This document shows, piece by piece, positions 1-8,180 of a DNA stretch of 25,995 bases. The position numbers and the translations under genes are program-made. The stretch is taken from contig JAZFYD010000204.1 in the NCBI GenBank assembly GCA_036443405.1, positions 1 to 25,995 of the forward strand, given 5' to 3'. The stretch's first letter is position 1, and every line of letters begins with the position of its first letter. Under the pieces are notes generated by a model. The model did no database searches. It was given only the letters and a program-made list of their open reading frames with translations, and had not been told where the DNA came from. The DNA is from JAZFYD01 sp036443405 (GTDB lineage Bacteria > Planctomycetota > PLA2).

Positions 1-459
1 CTGAACCGGATGGTGCTGGGTGAGGCCGCGCTGCATCAGTGCGACCACGACTGGCGCGGGTTCGCGTGGATCGACTTCGGTGATGTGGAAAACAGCAGCG
101 TGAGTTTTGTGCGTTACGGCGCGCAAAAAAAGGACGCGCTGCTCTTCGTGTTCAACTTCACTCCGATCGTGCGGTCGGAGTATCGCGTCGGCGTGCCGCG
201 GCGCGGTGAGTACGAGGAAGTGCTCAACACGGACGCCGCGTGCTACGGCGGATCGGGTGTCGGCAATCTGGGCTCGATCAAGTCGGAGCCCATCGAGCAC
301 CACGAGCAGGCGGATTCGCTGCTGCTTACGCTTCCGCCTCTTGCGGTGATTGCGTTCCGGATTCCGGCGGCGAAGCCGGTGCCGGAGCGCCCGGTTCGGG
401 CGTCAAAGCGCGCGAAGCGGACCCACGCGGCGAAACCTTCGCGTAAACGGGAAGCATGA
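1..459 (+). CDS. glgB: 1,4-alpha-glucan branching enzyme, C-terminal fragment
   Basis: The reading frame is open from the first base, so the gene begins outside the window. The fragment is the C-terminal all-beta domain of the GH13 branching enzyme that makes alpha-1,6 branches in glycogen in the cytoplasm. Family landmarks visible here are LNRMVLGEAALH, the W..FAWIDF segment, a VFNFTP strand, the YRVGVP..GEYEEVLNTDA segment, a YGGSGVGN turn and the LLTLPPLA strand. The family domain normally ends about there (near base 366). The last 30 or so residues are a Lys/Arg/Ala/Pro-rich tail unlike the rest of the enzyme, and this tail is antisense to the C-terminus of the convergent membrane-protein gene. 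I infer that the tail is a late 3' extension with no catalytic role. The stop is TGA. The catalytic (beta/alpha)8 barrel is not in the window, so activity cannot be judged. Confidence 0.93.
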   Translation: MNRMVLGEAALHQCDHDWRGFAWIDFGDVENSSVSFVRYGAQKKDALLFVFNFTPIVRSEYRVGVPRRGEYEEVLNTDAACYGGSGVGNLGSIKSEPIEHHEQADSLLLTLPPLAVIAFRIPAAKPVPERPVRASKRAKRTHAAKPSRKREA

Positions 460-1372
460 AGACCGAGTGGAGGTTGAGGCCGCGGCGCTCGCCCTTGAGT
501 TCGAGTTCCCAGAAGCGCGCGGGGCGCGACTGAAGCGCCGTCGGTTCACCGTCGGGCGGAAGGTCGAAGTCCACCTCGAGGTGGCGGCCGCCACCGGTGG
601 GCTGGAGATCTTCCGGCGTCTCGAACACGCGTGTTTCACCAAAGGTCTGGTAGCAAACGACGCGCTCGGTGCGGTTGTCGTCCGTGCCGCTGACTTCGTA
701 CTCCTCGGACACGCTACGCAGCGTGATCTCGAGACGGTCGAGCGCGCGGACATCCGTCGGTAACTCGATGGTGGCGCGCATGCGTTCGCCGAGGAAGTAG
801 GGGAACTCGCGGAAGTGCGCGCGGCCGGAGCCGAAACGCAGCGCACGCAGGCAGAGCGCGGCGGTGTGCCATGTGGCGAAGATCCACACGAGGCCGAAAA
901 CACTCGAGACGATTTGGAAGAGGAGGAACCGTTCGGTGTGGAAAAACGCCAGGTACCCGAGCGGCCCGAGGATCGAAGTGAATATCGCCATGCCGAAAAA
1001 CGCGCGGCGAACGTGGCGCCAGGTGTCGTCGGAAACGGCGGAGCGATTCCAGTCGTGGTCGGCAAGCCACGGGGTGTCCGGATGCGTGGCGGAAACCGCG
1101 CGGTGGCGGCGCCCACGAAGGACACCCTCGATGCCGAGCACGCACAGGTAGAAGCCGGCCATGCCGAACATCCACGCGCAACTGTTGACCAGAAGCGGCG
1201 GAATCCCGCTGGACGGTTTCACGCCCTCGATGACGCCGGTCATGCCCAGGCGGATGATGAGCCAGGCCGCGACGAACGGCAGCCCGAAAAAGAACGCCCG
1301 CCAGCCCTGCACGGTCGTACCGCTGACCCCAGCGTGATTCGCGAGACGTAACCGTTCCCGTGTGACCGTCAT
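326..1372 (-). CDS. Multi-pass membrane protein with soluble C-terminal domain, unknown function
   Basis: This 348-residue protein starts at ATG (1372). Hydrophobic segments lie near residues 25-43, 57-82, 123-145 and 150-172. A soluble, beta-rich domain of about 150 residues follows, beginning around LRALRFG and ending at the HSVFMLPVYAK strand. The layout resembles the loosely defined DUF3592-like membrane proteins, but I cannot assign it with certainty. The last 30 or so residues are Pro/Ser/Ala-rich and low-complexity. The gene ends 134 bases inside the convergent glgB reading frame. It is the last member of a leftward set that begins with an ABC transporter, 102 nt after the preceding lipoprotein gene. 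That suggests shared transcription but does not prove it. No catalytic motif is visible. Confidence 0.75.
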   Translation of the reverse strand: MTVTRERLRLANHAGVSGTTVQGWRAFFFGLPFVAAWLIIRLGMTGVIEGVKPSSGIPPLLVNSCAWMFGMAGFYLCVLGIEGVLRGRRHRAVSATHPDTPWLADHDWNRSAVSDDTWRHVRRAFFGMAIFTSILGPLGYLAFFHTERFLLFQIVSSVFGLVWIFATWHTAALCLRALRFGSGRAHFREFPYFLGERMRATIELPTDVRALDRLEITLRSVSEEYEVSGTDDNRTERVVCYQTFGETRVFETPEDLQPTGGGRHLEVDFDLPPDGEPTALQSRPARFWELELKGERRGLNLHSVFMLPVYAKVSPRGSASRALTPEPGAPAPASPPESGTQSPQEAEA

Positions 1373-1474
1373 GTCGGCAGAGCCTCCCCGGCCCCCCGAA
1401 TCCAGATCGGCCCGCCCCCGCCAACTCCGCAGGCCGAATTTGGTCGGTGCGCTAAGCCCTTGCGGGGCACTCGG

Positions 1475-2986
1475 TTAGCGGGTCTTGTAGTCGTGGATCA
1501 GGCCGGGGATCTCTTCGAGGTCAATGGTCAGGCCGAAACGGTAGGTGCGGCCGTGGCGGGCGCCGAACAACGTCACCTCCGCGGGCCGCCCGCCCGGAAT
1601 GTCGGGCGCGAACTGGCCGTGCTTGCGCATCAACCCCGTGATGCCGTGCCCCAGCCGGCGCAAATCCGCGCGCACCAAAAACCAAGGCTTCGGCCCGGCG
1701 CGCCGGAGCAACCGCCGCAGCGACTTCGTCGGCTTGTGCTTCTTGAGCACACTGTTCATACGGTTTTGGTCCTTGCCCCACCGGAGCGCAATCCAATCGT
1801 CCTGCGCGGCCATCTCATGCGAGTAGTGAAACCAGGGCGTCGCCTCCAACATGCGCGCACGTGCGTCCTCGTCCGCGAGGATCGTCCCATGAACCCTCGT
1901 TCCATCGATCTCGCGCTCGCTGAACTTCAGGTAGTCCGATAGGTGCGTATGCAGAACTGCGTAGAGCTCCTCGAGCCGCCGGGTCGCCCGGCTGCAGCGC
2001 ATCCCCCCGACGATTTCGACCCCGTGGTCGATGTCCGGATCGATGCCGATCATCCACTCCGGCCCCATTTCCCGCGCGATCTTGAGAAACGCCTTGAGCG
2101 TCTTGCGCACCGGCTCGGGCGCACCCAAGAGCAGGCCCGACCCCAAGAAACCATCCGCGGCCTCCACCAACTCAGCGAGTTCGAACGAGTACAACATCGT
2201 CACCGCGAGATCCGGCGGCACCCGCTCAACGAGATCGCGCAAGTTCGCAAACTCCCTGGCCTTGGCCAGAGGGCTACCCGCCTTCGCGCGGTACGCGACG
2301 TCGATCCGCGCCTCGCCTGCATCGATCTCCCCCACGAGATCCAACCAGTCCGCGTGATCGACAACGTCGTTCAGGCTTGCGAGCGCCGACCTCAACAACG
2401 GTGCCGGAATCGCGTCACCCACAGCTGCCGTCACCAGCCGCCCCAGCTGCTGTAGGTCGCGCCCGTACTCCTTGGACACGCGCGCCATGTCAATGCGCAA
2501 CGCGATCGTGCCGCGCGGCACCTCCTCGCCCAAACGCGACCCGCCCGGTTGGTACTCATCGCTCATCGCCAGCCCGACGTAGCCCCCGCGCACCTGCGAG
2601 AGGCCCGCCTTGTGCGCCGCCGCCAGCGCCGCCGGATCCTTCGCGGGCAAGATCACGGTCCACTGCGGCTGAAAGCTCCCGGGCCGCAACCGGAACGCAA
2701 CCGCGATCGGCTTCCCGCGCTCCACGGCCGTCGGATCGAACCCGACCTGGCGCGCGAGCATGGTCAACGGATCGAACCCGCGACCGCCGCTCCACGCTCC
2801 CGATACCAGCATGCGCACCCGGCGCGCGGACTCCATGTACAGGATCGCGTGCGCGCCCTCCGGCACGAGCTCGCGGATCTCGACCGGCACCTGCCGCATC
2901 TCGATCGCAACAATCGGCGACGGCCGCTCCGACTTGCCGCAGGACAGCAGGCCGAACATCACGATCACGATCCACGCTTTGCGCAT
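1475..2986 (-). CDS. Putative lipoprotein, unknown function
   Basis: This 503-residue protein has a lipoprotein signal: MRKAWIVIVMFGLLSC, with a lipobox-like L-L-S-C placing the lipidated Cys at residue 16, followed by a polar start (GKSERPSP). The remainder is soluble and of mixed alpha/beta character, including the phrase LVPEGAHAILYMESARRV near residue 40. Such a phrase recalls large envelope proteins of the DUF3352 type, but I claim no family. It lies 90 nt downstream of the ABC ATPase gene on the same strand, so it may be an envelope partner or a cargo-handling protein of that transporter; this is context only. The stop is TAA. Codon usage looks like that of its neighbours. Confidence 0.78.
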   Translation of the reverse strand: MRKAWIVIVMFGLLSCGKSERPSPIVAIEMRQVPVEIRELVPEGAHAILYMESARRVRMLVSGAWSGGRGFDPLTMLARQVGFDPTAVERGKPIAVAFRLRPGSFQPQWTVILPAKDPAALAAAHKAGLSQVRGGYVGLAMSDEYQPGGSRLGEEVPRGTIALRIDMARVSKEYGRDLQQLGRLVTAAVGDAIPAPLLRSALASLNDVVDHADWLDLVGEIDAGEARIDVAYRAKAGSPLAKAREFANLRDLVERVPPDLAVTMLYSFELAELVEAADGFLGSGLLLGAPEPVRKTLKAFLKIAREMGPEWMIGIDPDIDHGVEIVGGMRCSRATRRLEELYAVLHTHLSDYLKFSEREIDGTRVHGTILADEDARARMLEATPWFHYSHEMAAQDDWIALRWGKDQNRMNSVLKKHKPTKSLRRLLRRAGPKPWFLVRADLRRLGHGITGLMRKHGQFAPDIPGGRPAEVTLFGARHGRTYRFGLTIDLEEIPGLIHDYKTR

Positions 2987-3076
2987 CGACTCTCCTTCAA
3001 GGGACCCGGGAACGACCCGATTCTCCGTGCGGATGGATGAAACACCACCCCAAGTTTGCTGTGCCCGCAGCGCGAG

Positions 3077-3751
3077 CTACGCGGTTTGCTCGAGCCGGCC
3101 GTCCCGCATCTGGAACCGTCGGTCCGCACCTTGGCAGATCGACTCGTCGTGCGTGACCAAGACGAGTGCCGATCCGACCTGACGCCGCATCGCGTGCATC
3201 AACTCCATCACCTCGAACCCGGTCGTCGTGTCGAGGTTGCCCGTCGGTTCGTCGGCCAGCAGCAAACGCGGGTTGGTCACAAGCGCCCTGGCGAGCGCGA
3301 CACGCTGCCGTTCGCCGCCCGACAGCACCTTCACGTTGGTATCGATCCGGTCGGCGAGCCCGACGCGGGTCAGCAAGTCCGTCGCACGCTCGCGGCGCTC
3401 GGCCTTGCTCACCCTGTGCGGCCAAAGCGGCACGACGACGTTCTGTTTCGCCGTCAAAACCGGGATCAGGTTGTGCATCTGGAACACGAATCCGATCTTG
3501 CGCGAACGCACGCGCTCCATAATGGCGGCGTTTGCGAGCAACTCGCCGTCGATGCTCACCTCGCCCTTTGTCGGCCGGTCCATCGCGCCCATCAGGTTGA
3601 GCAGCGTCGACTTGCCCGACCCGGACGGGCCCGTAACGGCGATGAACTCGCCCGCGACCACCTCGAGGTCGAGGGAATCGACCGCCACGATGCGCCCATG
3701 TTCGAACGTTTTGCTTACGCCAGAGAGTCGGGCGACGGCCGCATCACTCAT
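3077..3751 (-). CDS. ABC transporter ATP-binding protein, LolD/MacB type
   Basis: This is a complete 224-residue nucleotide-binding subunit. Walker A GPSGSGKST is at residues 41-49, the Q-loop Gln is at 91, the ABC signature LSGGERQ is at 143-149, Walker B LLLADE is at 163-168 with the following PTGNLD D-loop, and the switch His is in VTHD (His201). The length and the PTGNLD motif are typical of the LolD/MacB/FtsE group. Members of that group power mechanotransmission-type transporters acting on lipoproteins, macrolides, peptides or envelope stress rather than classical import. Its start overlaps the stop of the permease gene by 8 nt, so the two are very probably translationally coupled and form one complex at the inner membrane. 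The substrate cannot be told from sequence. Confidence 0.95.
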   Translation of the reverse strand: MSDAAVARLSGVSKTFEHGRIVAVDSLDLEVVAGEFIAVTGPSGSGKSTLLNLMGAMDRPTKGEVSIDGELLANAAIMERVRSRKIGFVFQMHNLIPVLTAKQNVVVPLWPHRVSKAERRERATDLLTRVGLADRIDTNVKVLSGGERQRVALARALVTNPRLLLADEPTGNLDTTTGFEVMELMHAMRRQVGSALVLVTHDESICQGADRRFQMRDGRLEQTA

Positions 3752-4868
3752 AGCGCATCGCCTCCACCGGCTGCACCTGGCACGCGCGCCACCCGGGATA
3801 AAACGCCCCGATCAACCCGGTGACGACGCCCACACTGAACCCCTTCGTGAACGTCGAAGGCAGATACGTTGCGATCAAGAGCCCGTCGGGGAACCATCCC
3901 AAAAGCGCCTCGGTGCCGGCCACGCCGATCAGAAGGCCCATGCCGCCGCCGAGCATCGAGATCAAAAGCCCTTCCCCAACCACGATGCCCAGCACACGCG
4001 CCTTCGACCAGCCGACGGCGCGCAGCGTCCCGATCTCGCGACGCCGCTCGCCGACGCTCATCATCATCGTGTTGACGACACCGAGCACGCCGACCACGAG
4101 CGCGATGATCGTTACGATCATGATGAAGTCGTCCATGAAGTCCATCTGCGCGGCGAAACGGTCCGTGAATTCGCCCGACCGCATCGCGATGAGTTTCGGG
4201 AATCGGCTTTCGACCGCGTTCTTCACCCGGTCTGTCGCACCTGCGTCGGTGTAGAGAAAGATCAGCGAATAACTGCTCTCCTTGCCGATCGCGATGCGAA
4301 TCACGTCGCCGTGAACGATCATCCCGAGGTTCTCCCACGGGATCGCACTCTGGAACGTCCCGACGACCTCGAACTTCTCGATCCCGGCGACCGGCGCACC
4401 GAAAAGTTCGATGCTGTCGCCGAGCTTGTAGCCACACTGTTTGGCCGCAAACGACCCGAGCAGGACCTCGTTCTTCGCGCGCAGCAACCGGCCACCCGTG
4501 AGCGCCGATTCGTACTTCTGCATGATGCGCTCTTCGGGAAAACGTCCGAACAGGGGGATCGTCCCGATGCTCGCGCGCGGATTCATCACCGGCATGAAGT
4601 TGGAGCGCGAGATGCTCTCGACGCCGTCGATGTCCACGATCGCATCGACCTGTTCCTGCTTCACCCGGCTGAACGCGAGGTCCGCCGCATCCTTGCTGAA
4701 CACGACCAACGACGCGCCCGACGTCTCCATGTAGTTGTTGAGACTGCGGCGCATGCCCTCCGAGATGGAGATCAGCGCGACGATCATCGCAACGGGCACG
4801 GCGACACCGAGGAGGCAGAGCGAACTCCGCACCTTCCGCTGCATCAGGTTGCGCCAGATATACGCCAC
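3744..4868 (-). CDS. ABC transporter permease, MacB/FtsX family
   Basis: This 374-residue protein has the MacB/FtsX layout. The first transmembrane helix is near residues 14-37, a large periplasmic domain spans about 40-240, and three closely spaced helices follow near 248-270, 292-318 and 345-360. The family hallmark SVGERRREIGTLRAVGWSK (271-289), the coupling helix after TM2, is intact. The start is a GTG at 4868; the resulting N-terminus MAYIWRNLMQRK matches the usual M.Y..RNL.RRK pattern, which decides against the internal ATG eight codons later. No good Shine-Dalgarno is visible. The gene precedes and overlaps its ATPase. No MacA-like periplasmic adaptor or TolC-like channel is in the window. 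It probably works as a dimer with two ATPases; the substrate is unknown. Confidence 0.92.
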   Translation of the reverse strand: MAYIWRNLMQRKVRSSLCLLGVAVPVAMIVALISISEGMRRSLNNYMETSGASLVVFSKDAADLAFSRVKQEQVDAIVDIDGVESISRSNFMPVMNPRASIGTIPLFGRFPEERIMQKYESALTGGRLLRAKNEVLLGSFAAKQCGYKLGDSIELFGAPVAGIEKFEVVGTFQSAIPWENLGMIVHGDVIRIAIGKESSYSLIFLYTDAGATDRVKNAVESRFPKLIAMRSGEFTDRFAAQMDFMDDFIMIVTIIALVVGVLGVVNTMMMSVGERRREIGTLRAVGWSKARVLGIVVGEGLLISMLGGGMGLLIGVAGTEALLGWFPDGLLIATYLPSTFTKGFSVGVVTGLIGAFYPGWRACQVQPVEAMRYE

Positions 4869-5139
4869 GCGGGGATTCTAAGCGCGACCACGAGTTCGCG
4901 CTCGCGGGTGACTCGTCTGGCCACAGAGTTGGCGACTCTTGAGACCGCACGCCAGCGCAACCGCGTCACCGCACGCCGAAAAGTCCTCGCACGATGAAAT
5001 GCCCGCGGAAATCAAAACCGTCTCAATCTGCTTCGGCCCAACTCGGTCACCACCATCCCGCGCAAACCGGCGTTCTCCCGATATCCTTTAGTGAGGTTGC
5101 GCCGCGTCGGGCGCCGCCCAAAATGAAGCGGAGCGATTG
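4869..5139. other. Divergent intergenic region between permease and subtilase genes
   Basis: These 271 bases separate two divergent genes and must hold both start regions. The only site I can support is a Shine-Dalgarno-like GGAG at 5130-5133, six bases before the ATG at 5140. This makes that ATG a better start for the subtilase than the in-frame TTG at 5137. The sequence also has short GAGT/ACTC inverted repeats around 4910-4940. I see no promoter hexamers or operator that I would defend. Confidence 0.4.
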
Positions 5140-8088
5140 ATGAATCGAGTGACGACCTGCGGTGTGTTCGCGTTCCTGGCCCTGTTCCTCTGGGGCTGCG
5201 GCGGTGGCGGTGGCGGCGGTGACGCACCGGCGGACACTGGCGGTGACACGGGCGGCAATCCCGAACCCCAAGCGAACGGGCGCGTGGCCGGGACGATCAC
5301 GGTCCGCGTGCCGGAGCAGGAAAACGTCGTCGAGGCGGAACCGAACGACAGCTTCGATCAGTCGCACTTCCTCGGTGATCTCCGCCGCGGCCGAACTCTC
5401 ACGATCTTCGGACACGCCACATCAGACGCGACCGATCCGTTCGACGGCTTCCGGTTCTTCGCTCCCGAGCGCGTGCTCGTCACGGCGCGGCTCGAGTTCA
5501 ACGACGACGATCAAAACGACTTCGACGTCGCGGTCTACGACTTCGTCGCCAGCGATTTCGTGGCGCGCTTCCTCGCGACCACGTCCCCGGACGAGGGCCA
5601 GTTCGCGGCCAAGGGCCAGTTCGCGCTCGTCGTTTCGGGGGCGGCCGGCGAGGGCGACTACATCCTGACCGTCACGGCGGAGGCGATGCCGACGCTTCTC
5701 GCGGAAGAGGAACCGAACGACGAGTTCCGAACGGGCACCTACTTCGGCGAGTTGCCCGCCGGGGATCGTGTCTCGATGAACGGCTCCGCGGTCTCGGGCG
5801 ATCTCGACAGTTTGCACTTCACGACGCGAGGAGAGACGCAACTGGACATCCGTCTCACGCAGCCCAACGGCGCGCAGTTCGAGGCGCTGGTCTACGACAT
5901 CAGCCACGATCTCGAAGAACCCCAACTGCTCAACACGTTTACGCCGACTCCCGGCGAAACGGTCCTGCGCGGCGAGATGGCGGTGCTCGGCGGCCGCTGG
6001 ATCCAGGTGATCGCATCCGCCGTCGGCGGCTCCGGTGACTACATCCTCACTGTGTTCGGCGAGGAGCCGCCGGAGCCCGCGGAGCAGGGCGGAGGCGGAT
6101 CCGAACCGACCTTTGTGCCGTCTTCCGCCGAGGACTTCTGGCAGGGCAAGGCGATCGCGCGCGCGGGTCCGCCGGCGCGGTTCGGCGATCCGGCGGCGCC
6201 GCTCGTCGCGGGCCAGGCGCTGGTCTGCGCGAAAGCGGGCTCCGAAGATGCGATGGCGGCCTCATTGGCGGCCAACGGTTGCCGCGAACTCGCGCGCATC
6301 CCGGGCCACGCTTGCTGCGTCGAGTTCGACATTCCCGCGAACCTGACGCCGGAGGAGCAGCAACGCTTCACCGCATGCAAGACGCTCGAACTGTCGCGCT
6401 GCCAGGCCACGGCCTACGCCGAACCGAACTACTTGCGCCAGCCGTTGCTCGAGCCGAACGACGAGTTCTACAACCTGCAGTGGCATTACGGGGCCTTGAA
6501 TCTTCCGGCCGCGTGGGAGATCACCACCGGCTCCGCGGACGTGATCGTCGCGGTCATCGACACCGGCTCGCGGACACATCCCGACCTCGATTCGCGCATC
6601 ATCGGCGGCTACGACTTCATCAGCATCAACTCCATCGCAAGAGACGGCGACGGCCGCGATCCCGACTACACCGACGAAGGTGATCGCTCCCAGCCGAACG
6701 GCCGCAGCTCGTGGCACGGCACGCACGTCGCGGGAACGATCGGCGCGGTGAGCGACAACGACGAGGGCGTGGCAGGCGTCACCTGGGAAACCGGGCTGAT
6801 GATTCTGCGCGCGCTCGGCGAGGGCGGGGGCACAACGTTCGACATCTCCAACGCGATTCGTTACGCGGCGGGACTCGACAACGCATCGGGCACGACGCCG
6901 CAGTTGCGCGCACACGTCATCAACATGAGCCTCGGCGGCGGCGGTTTTTCCAACACGATGAACGACGCCTGCCAGGCGGCCATCGACGAGGGCGTCGTGA
7001 TCTGCGCCTCCTCGGGCAACTCCGGCAGCCAGGGATCGAGTTATCCCGCGTCCTACGACCGGGTGCTGTCGATCGGTTCGACCGACGCGAACAACAACCG
7101 CTCGTGGTACTCGACCTGGGGTCCCAACCTGGACTTCATGGCTCCCGGCGGCGACCTCGGCGCCGACCGCAACGCGGACGGCAACCCCGACGGCGTGCTC
7201 TCGACGCACCAGCGCGAGCCCACGGTCGGCGTGCCGATGCCCACCGAGAACTACCTCCAGGGCACGTCCATGTCCTCGCCGCACGCAGCGGGCATCGTCG
7301 CCCTGATGTTCGCCGTCGCGCCGGAGATCACCCCCGCGCAGCTGGAAACCGTGTTGCAGGACACCGCCGTCGATCTGGGCGCAGAAGGCCGCGACAACAC
7401 GTTCGGCCACGGCCTCATCGACGCGCACGCGGCCGTGTTCAAGGCCAACCCGGACTTCGGGCTCCTGCCCGCGCGCGCCACCTTGTCCAACGGCTCGCTG
7501 CTCTTCGAGCGGCTCGACACCCTGGACACCGTGCGCATCCAAAACGCCGGCGAGGTGTTCCTCACCGTCGAGGAGATCGAGGTGCATACGAGCAACGGCG
7601 GCGCGTGGCTCAGCGCTGTCGGCGTACTCAACGACGATCCGGAACCGACGTCCGACATCAAGGAACTCACGATCTCCGTCAATCGGGCGGGGCTCGATGA
7701 CGGAACCTACTTCGGCCGCATCACCCTGCACACCAACGGCGGGGACGTCATCATGCACATCGTGATGATCGCGCAGGCCGCCCCGCCGACGCCGGCGAAC
7801 TTCAACATCTTCGTGCGGCTCGTGAATATCGAAACCGGCGAGATCGCGGGCACGTCGGTCGTGAACCCGGCCACCGGTCTCGAGTTCGACTTCGACGAAC
7901 TGCCCGAGGGCACCTACCGCCTCGAGGCCGGCACGGACGACGACGGCGACGGAATCATCTGCGAAGCGGGCGAACTGTGCGGCGTGTATCCGATCGCGAG
8001 CAGCCCGGTGCTGATCCACGTCGGCGCCGATCAGGAACGAGTCGGACTGGACTTCACCGTCACCCCCAGCGGCGCGCTCGGGGGGTAA
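5140..8088 (+). CDS. Subtilase (S8 family) lipoprotein with two N-terminal PPC domains
   Basis: This 982-residue protein is a probable surface or periplasmic serine protease. It starts with a lipoprotein signal ending in the lipobox L-W-G-C (Cys near residue 20) and a Gly/Asp-rich linker. Two PPC-like beta domains follow, each opening with E-P-N-D (about 62-182 and 187-306). Next come a Cys-containing propeptide-like segment (about 340-430) and the S8 catalytic domain (about 450-770). The catalytic triad is intact: Asp474 in AVIDTGS, His526 in HGTHVAG and Ser710 in GTSMSSPH; the oxyanion Asn627 is in SSGNSG. C-terminal beta-rich domains end with a D-D-D-G-D-G loop near 933-938 that resembles a calcium site. 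The ATG at 5140 has GGAG six bases upstream. PPC domains usually follow the protease; here they precede it. The substrate is unknown. Confidence 0.93.
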   Translation: MNRVTTCGVFAFLALFLWGCGGGGGGGDAPADTGGDTGGNPEPQANGRVAGTITVRVPEQENVVEAEPNDSFDQSHFLGDLRRGRTLTIFGHATSDATDPFDGFRFFAPERVLVTARLEFNDDDQNDFDVAVYDFVASDFVARFLATTSPDEGQFAAKGQFALVVSGAAGEGDYILTVTAEAMPTLLAEEEPNDEFRTGTYFGELPAGDRVSMNGSAVSGDLDSLHFTTRGETQLDIRLTQPNGAQFEALVYDISHDLEEPQLLNTFTPTPGETVLRGEMAVLGGRWIQVIASAVGGSGDYILTVFGEEPPEPAEQGGGGSEPTFVPSSAEDFWQGKAIARAGPPARFGDPAAPLVAGQALVCAKAGSEDAMAASLAANGCRELARIPGHACCVEFDIPANLTPEEQQRFTACKTLELSRCQATAYAEPNYLRQPLLEPNDEFYNLQWHYGALNLPAAWEITTGSADVIVAVIDTGSRTHPDLDSRIIGGYDFISINSIARDGDGRDPDYTDEGDRSQPNGRSSWHGTHVAGTIGAVSDNDEGVAGVTWETGLMILRALGEGGGTTFDISNAIRYAAGLDNASGTTPQLRAHVINMSLGGGGFSNTMNDACQAAIDEGVVICASSGNSGSQGSSYPASYDRVLSIGSTDANNNRSWYSTWGPNLDFMAPGGDLGADRNADGNPDGVLSTHQREPTVGVPMPTENYLQGTSMSSPHAAGIVALMFAVAPEITPAQLETVLQDTAVDLGAEGRDNTFGHGLIDAHAAVFKANPDFGLLPARATLSNGSLLFERLDTLDTVRIQNAGEVFLTVEEIEVHTSNGGAWLSAVGVLNDDPEPTSDIKELTISVNRAGLDDGTYFGRITLHTNGGDVIMHIVMIAQAAPPTPANFNIFVRLVNIETGEIAGTSVVNPATGLEFDFDELPEGTYRLEAGTDDDGDGIICEAGELCGVYPIASSPVLIHVGADQERVGLDFTVTPSGALGG

Positions 8089-8115
8089 CGGGCCAGAGCA
8101 TCCCGGCCGCGCACC

Positions 8116-8151
8116 GTGCCTGTGTGCCGTGCGCAGAGACGGAACAGGCAC
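8116..8151 (+). terminator. Hairpin downstream of subtilase gene
   Basis: A perfect 8-bp inverted repeat (GTGCCTGT at 8116-8123, ACAGGCAC at 8144-8151) encloses a second 4-bp pairing (CCGT 8127-8130, ACGG 8139-8142). It begins 28 nt after the subtilase stop and ends 29 nt before the likely GTG start of the next gene. No T-run follows, so it is not a textbook intrinsic terminator. It could instead be an mRNA-stabilising or leader structure. Confidence 0.4.
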
Positions 8152-8180
8152 CTGTCATCGCGCTCGCGCATAATTTCGGC

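Noticed and set aside
3228..4997. Long plus-strand open frame opposite the ABC genes
   Set aside because: It is a shadow of the ATPase and permease, which carry complete family motifs; its own translation is low-quality His/Arg/Asp-rich sequence.
5137..5139. TTG start for the subtilase
   Set aside because: The adjacent ATG at 5140 has a well-spaced GGAG and is the more usual codon.
5200..5250. GGC/GGT-rich stretch resembling a microsatellite
   Set aside because: It encodes the Gly-rich linker after the lipobox of the subtilase; ordinary for lipoproteins.
6262..8151. Long minus-strand open frame under the subtilase
   Set aside because: Antisense frames stay open by chance in G+C-rich genes; the composition is Arg/Val/Asp-skewed and the plus strand has an intact S8 triad.
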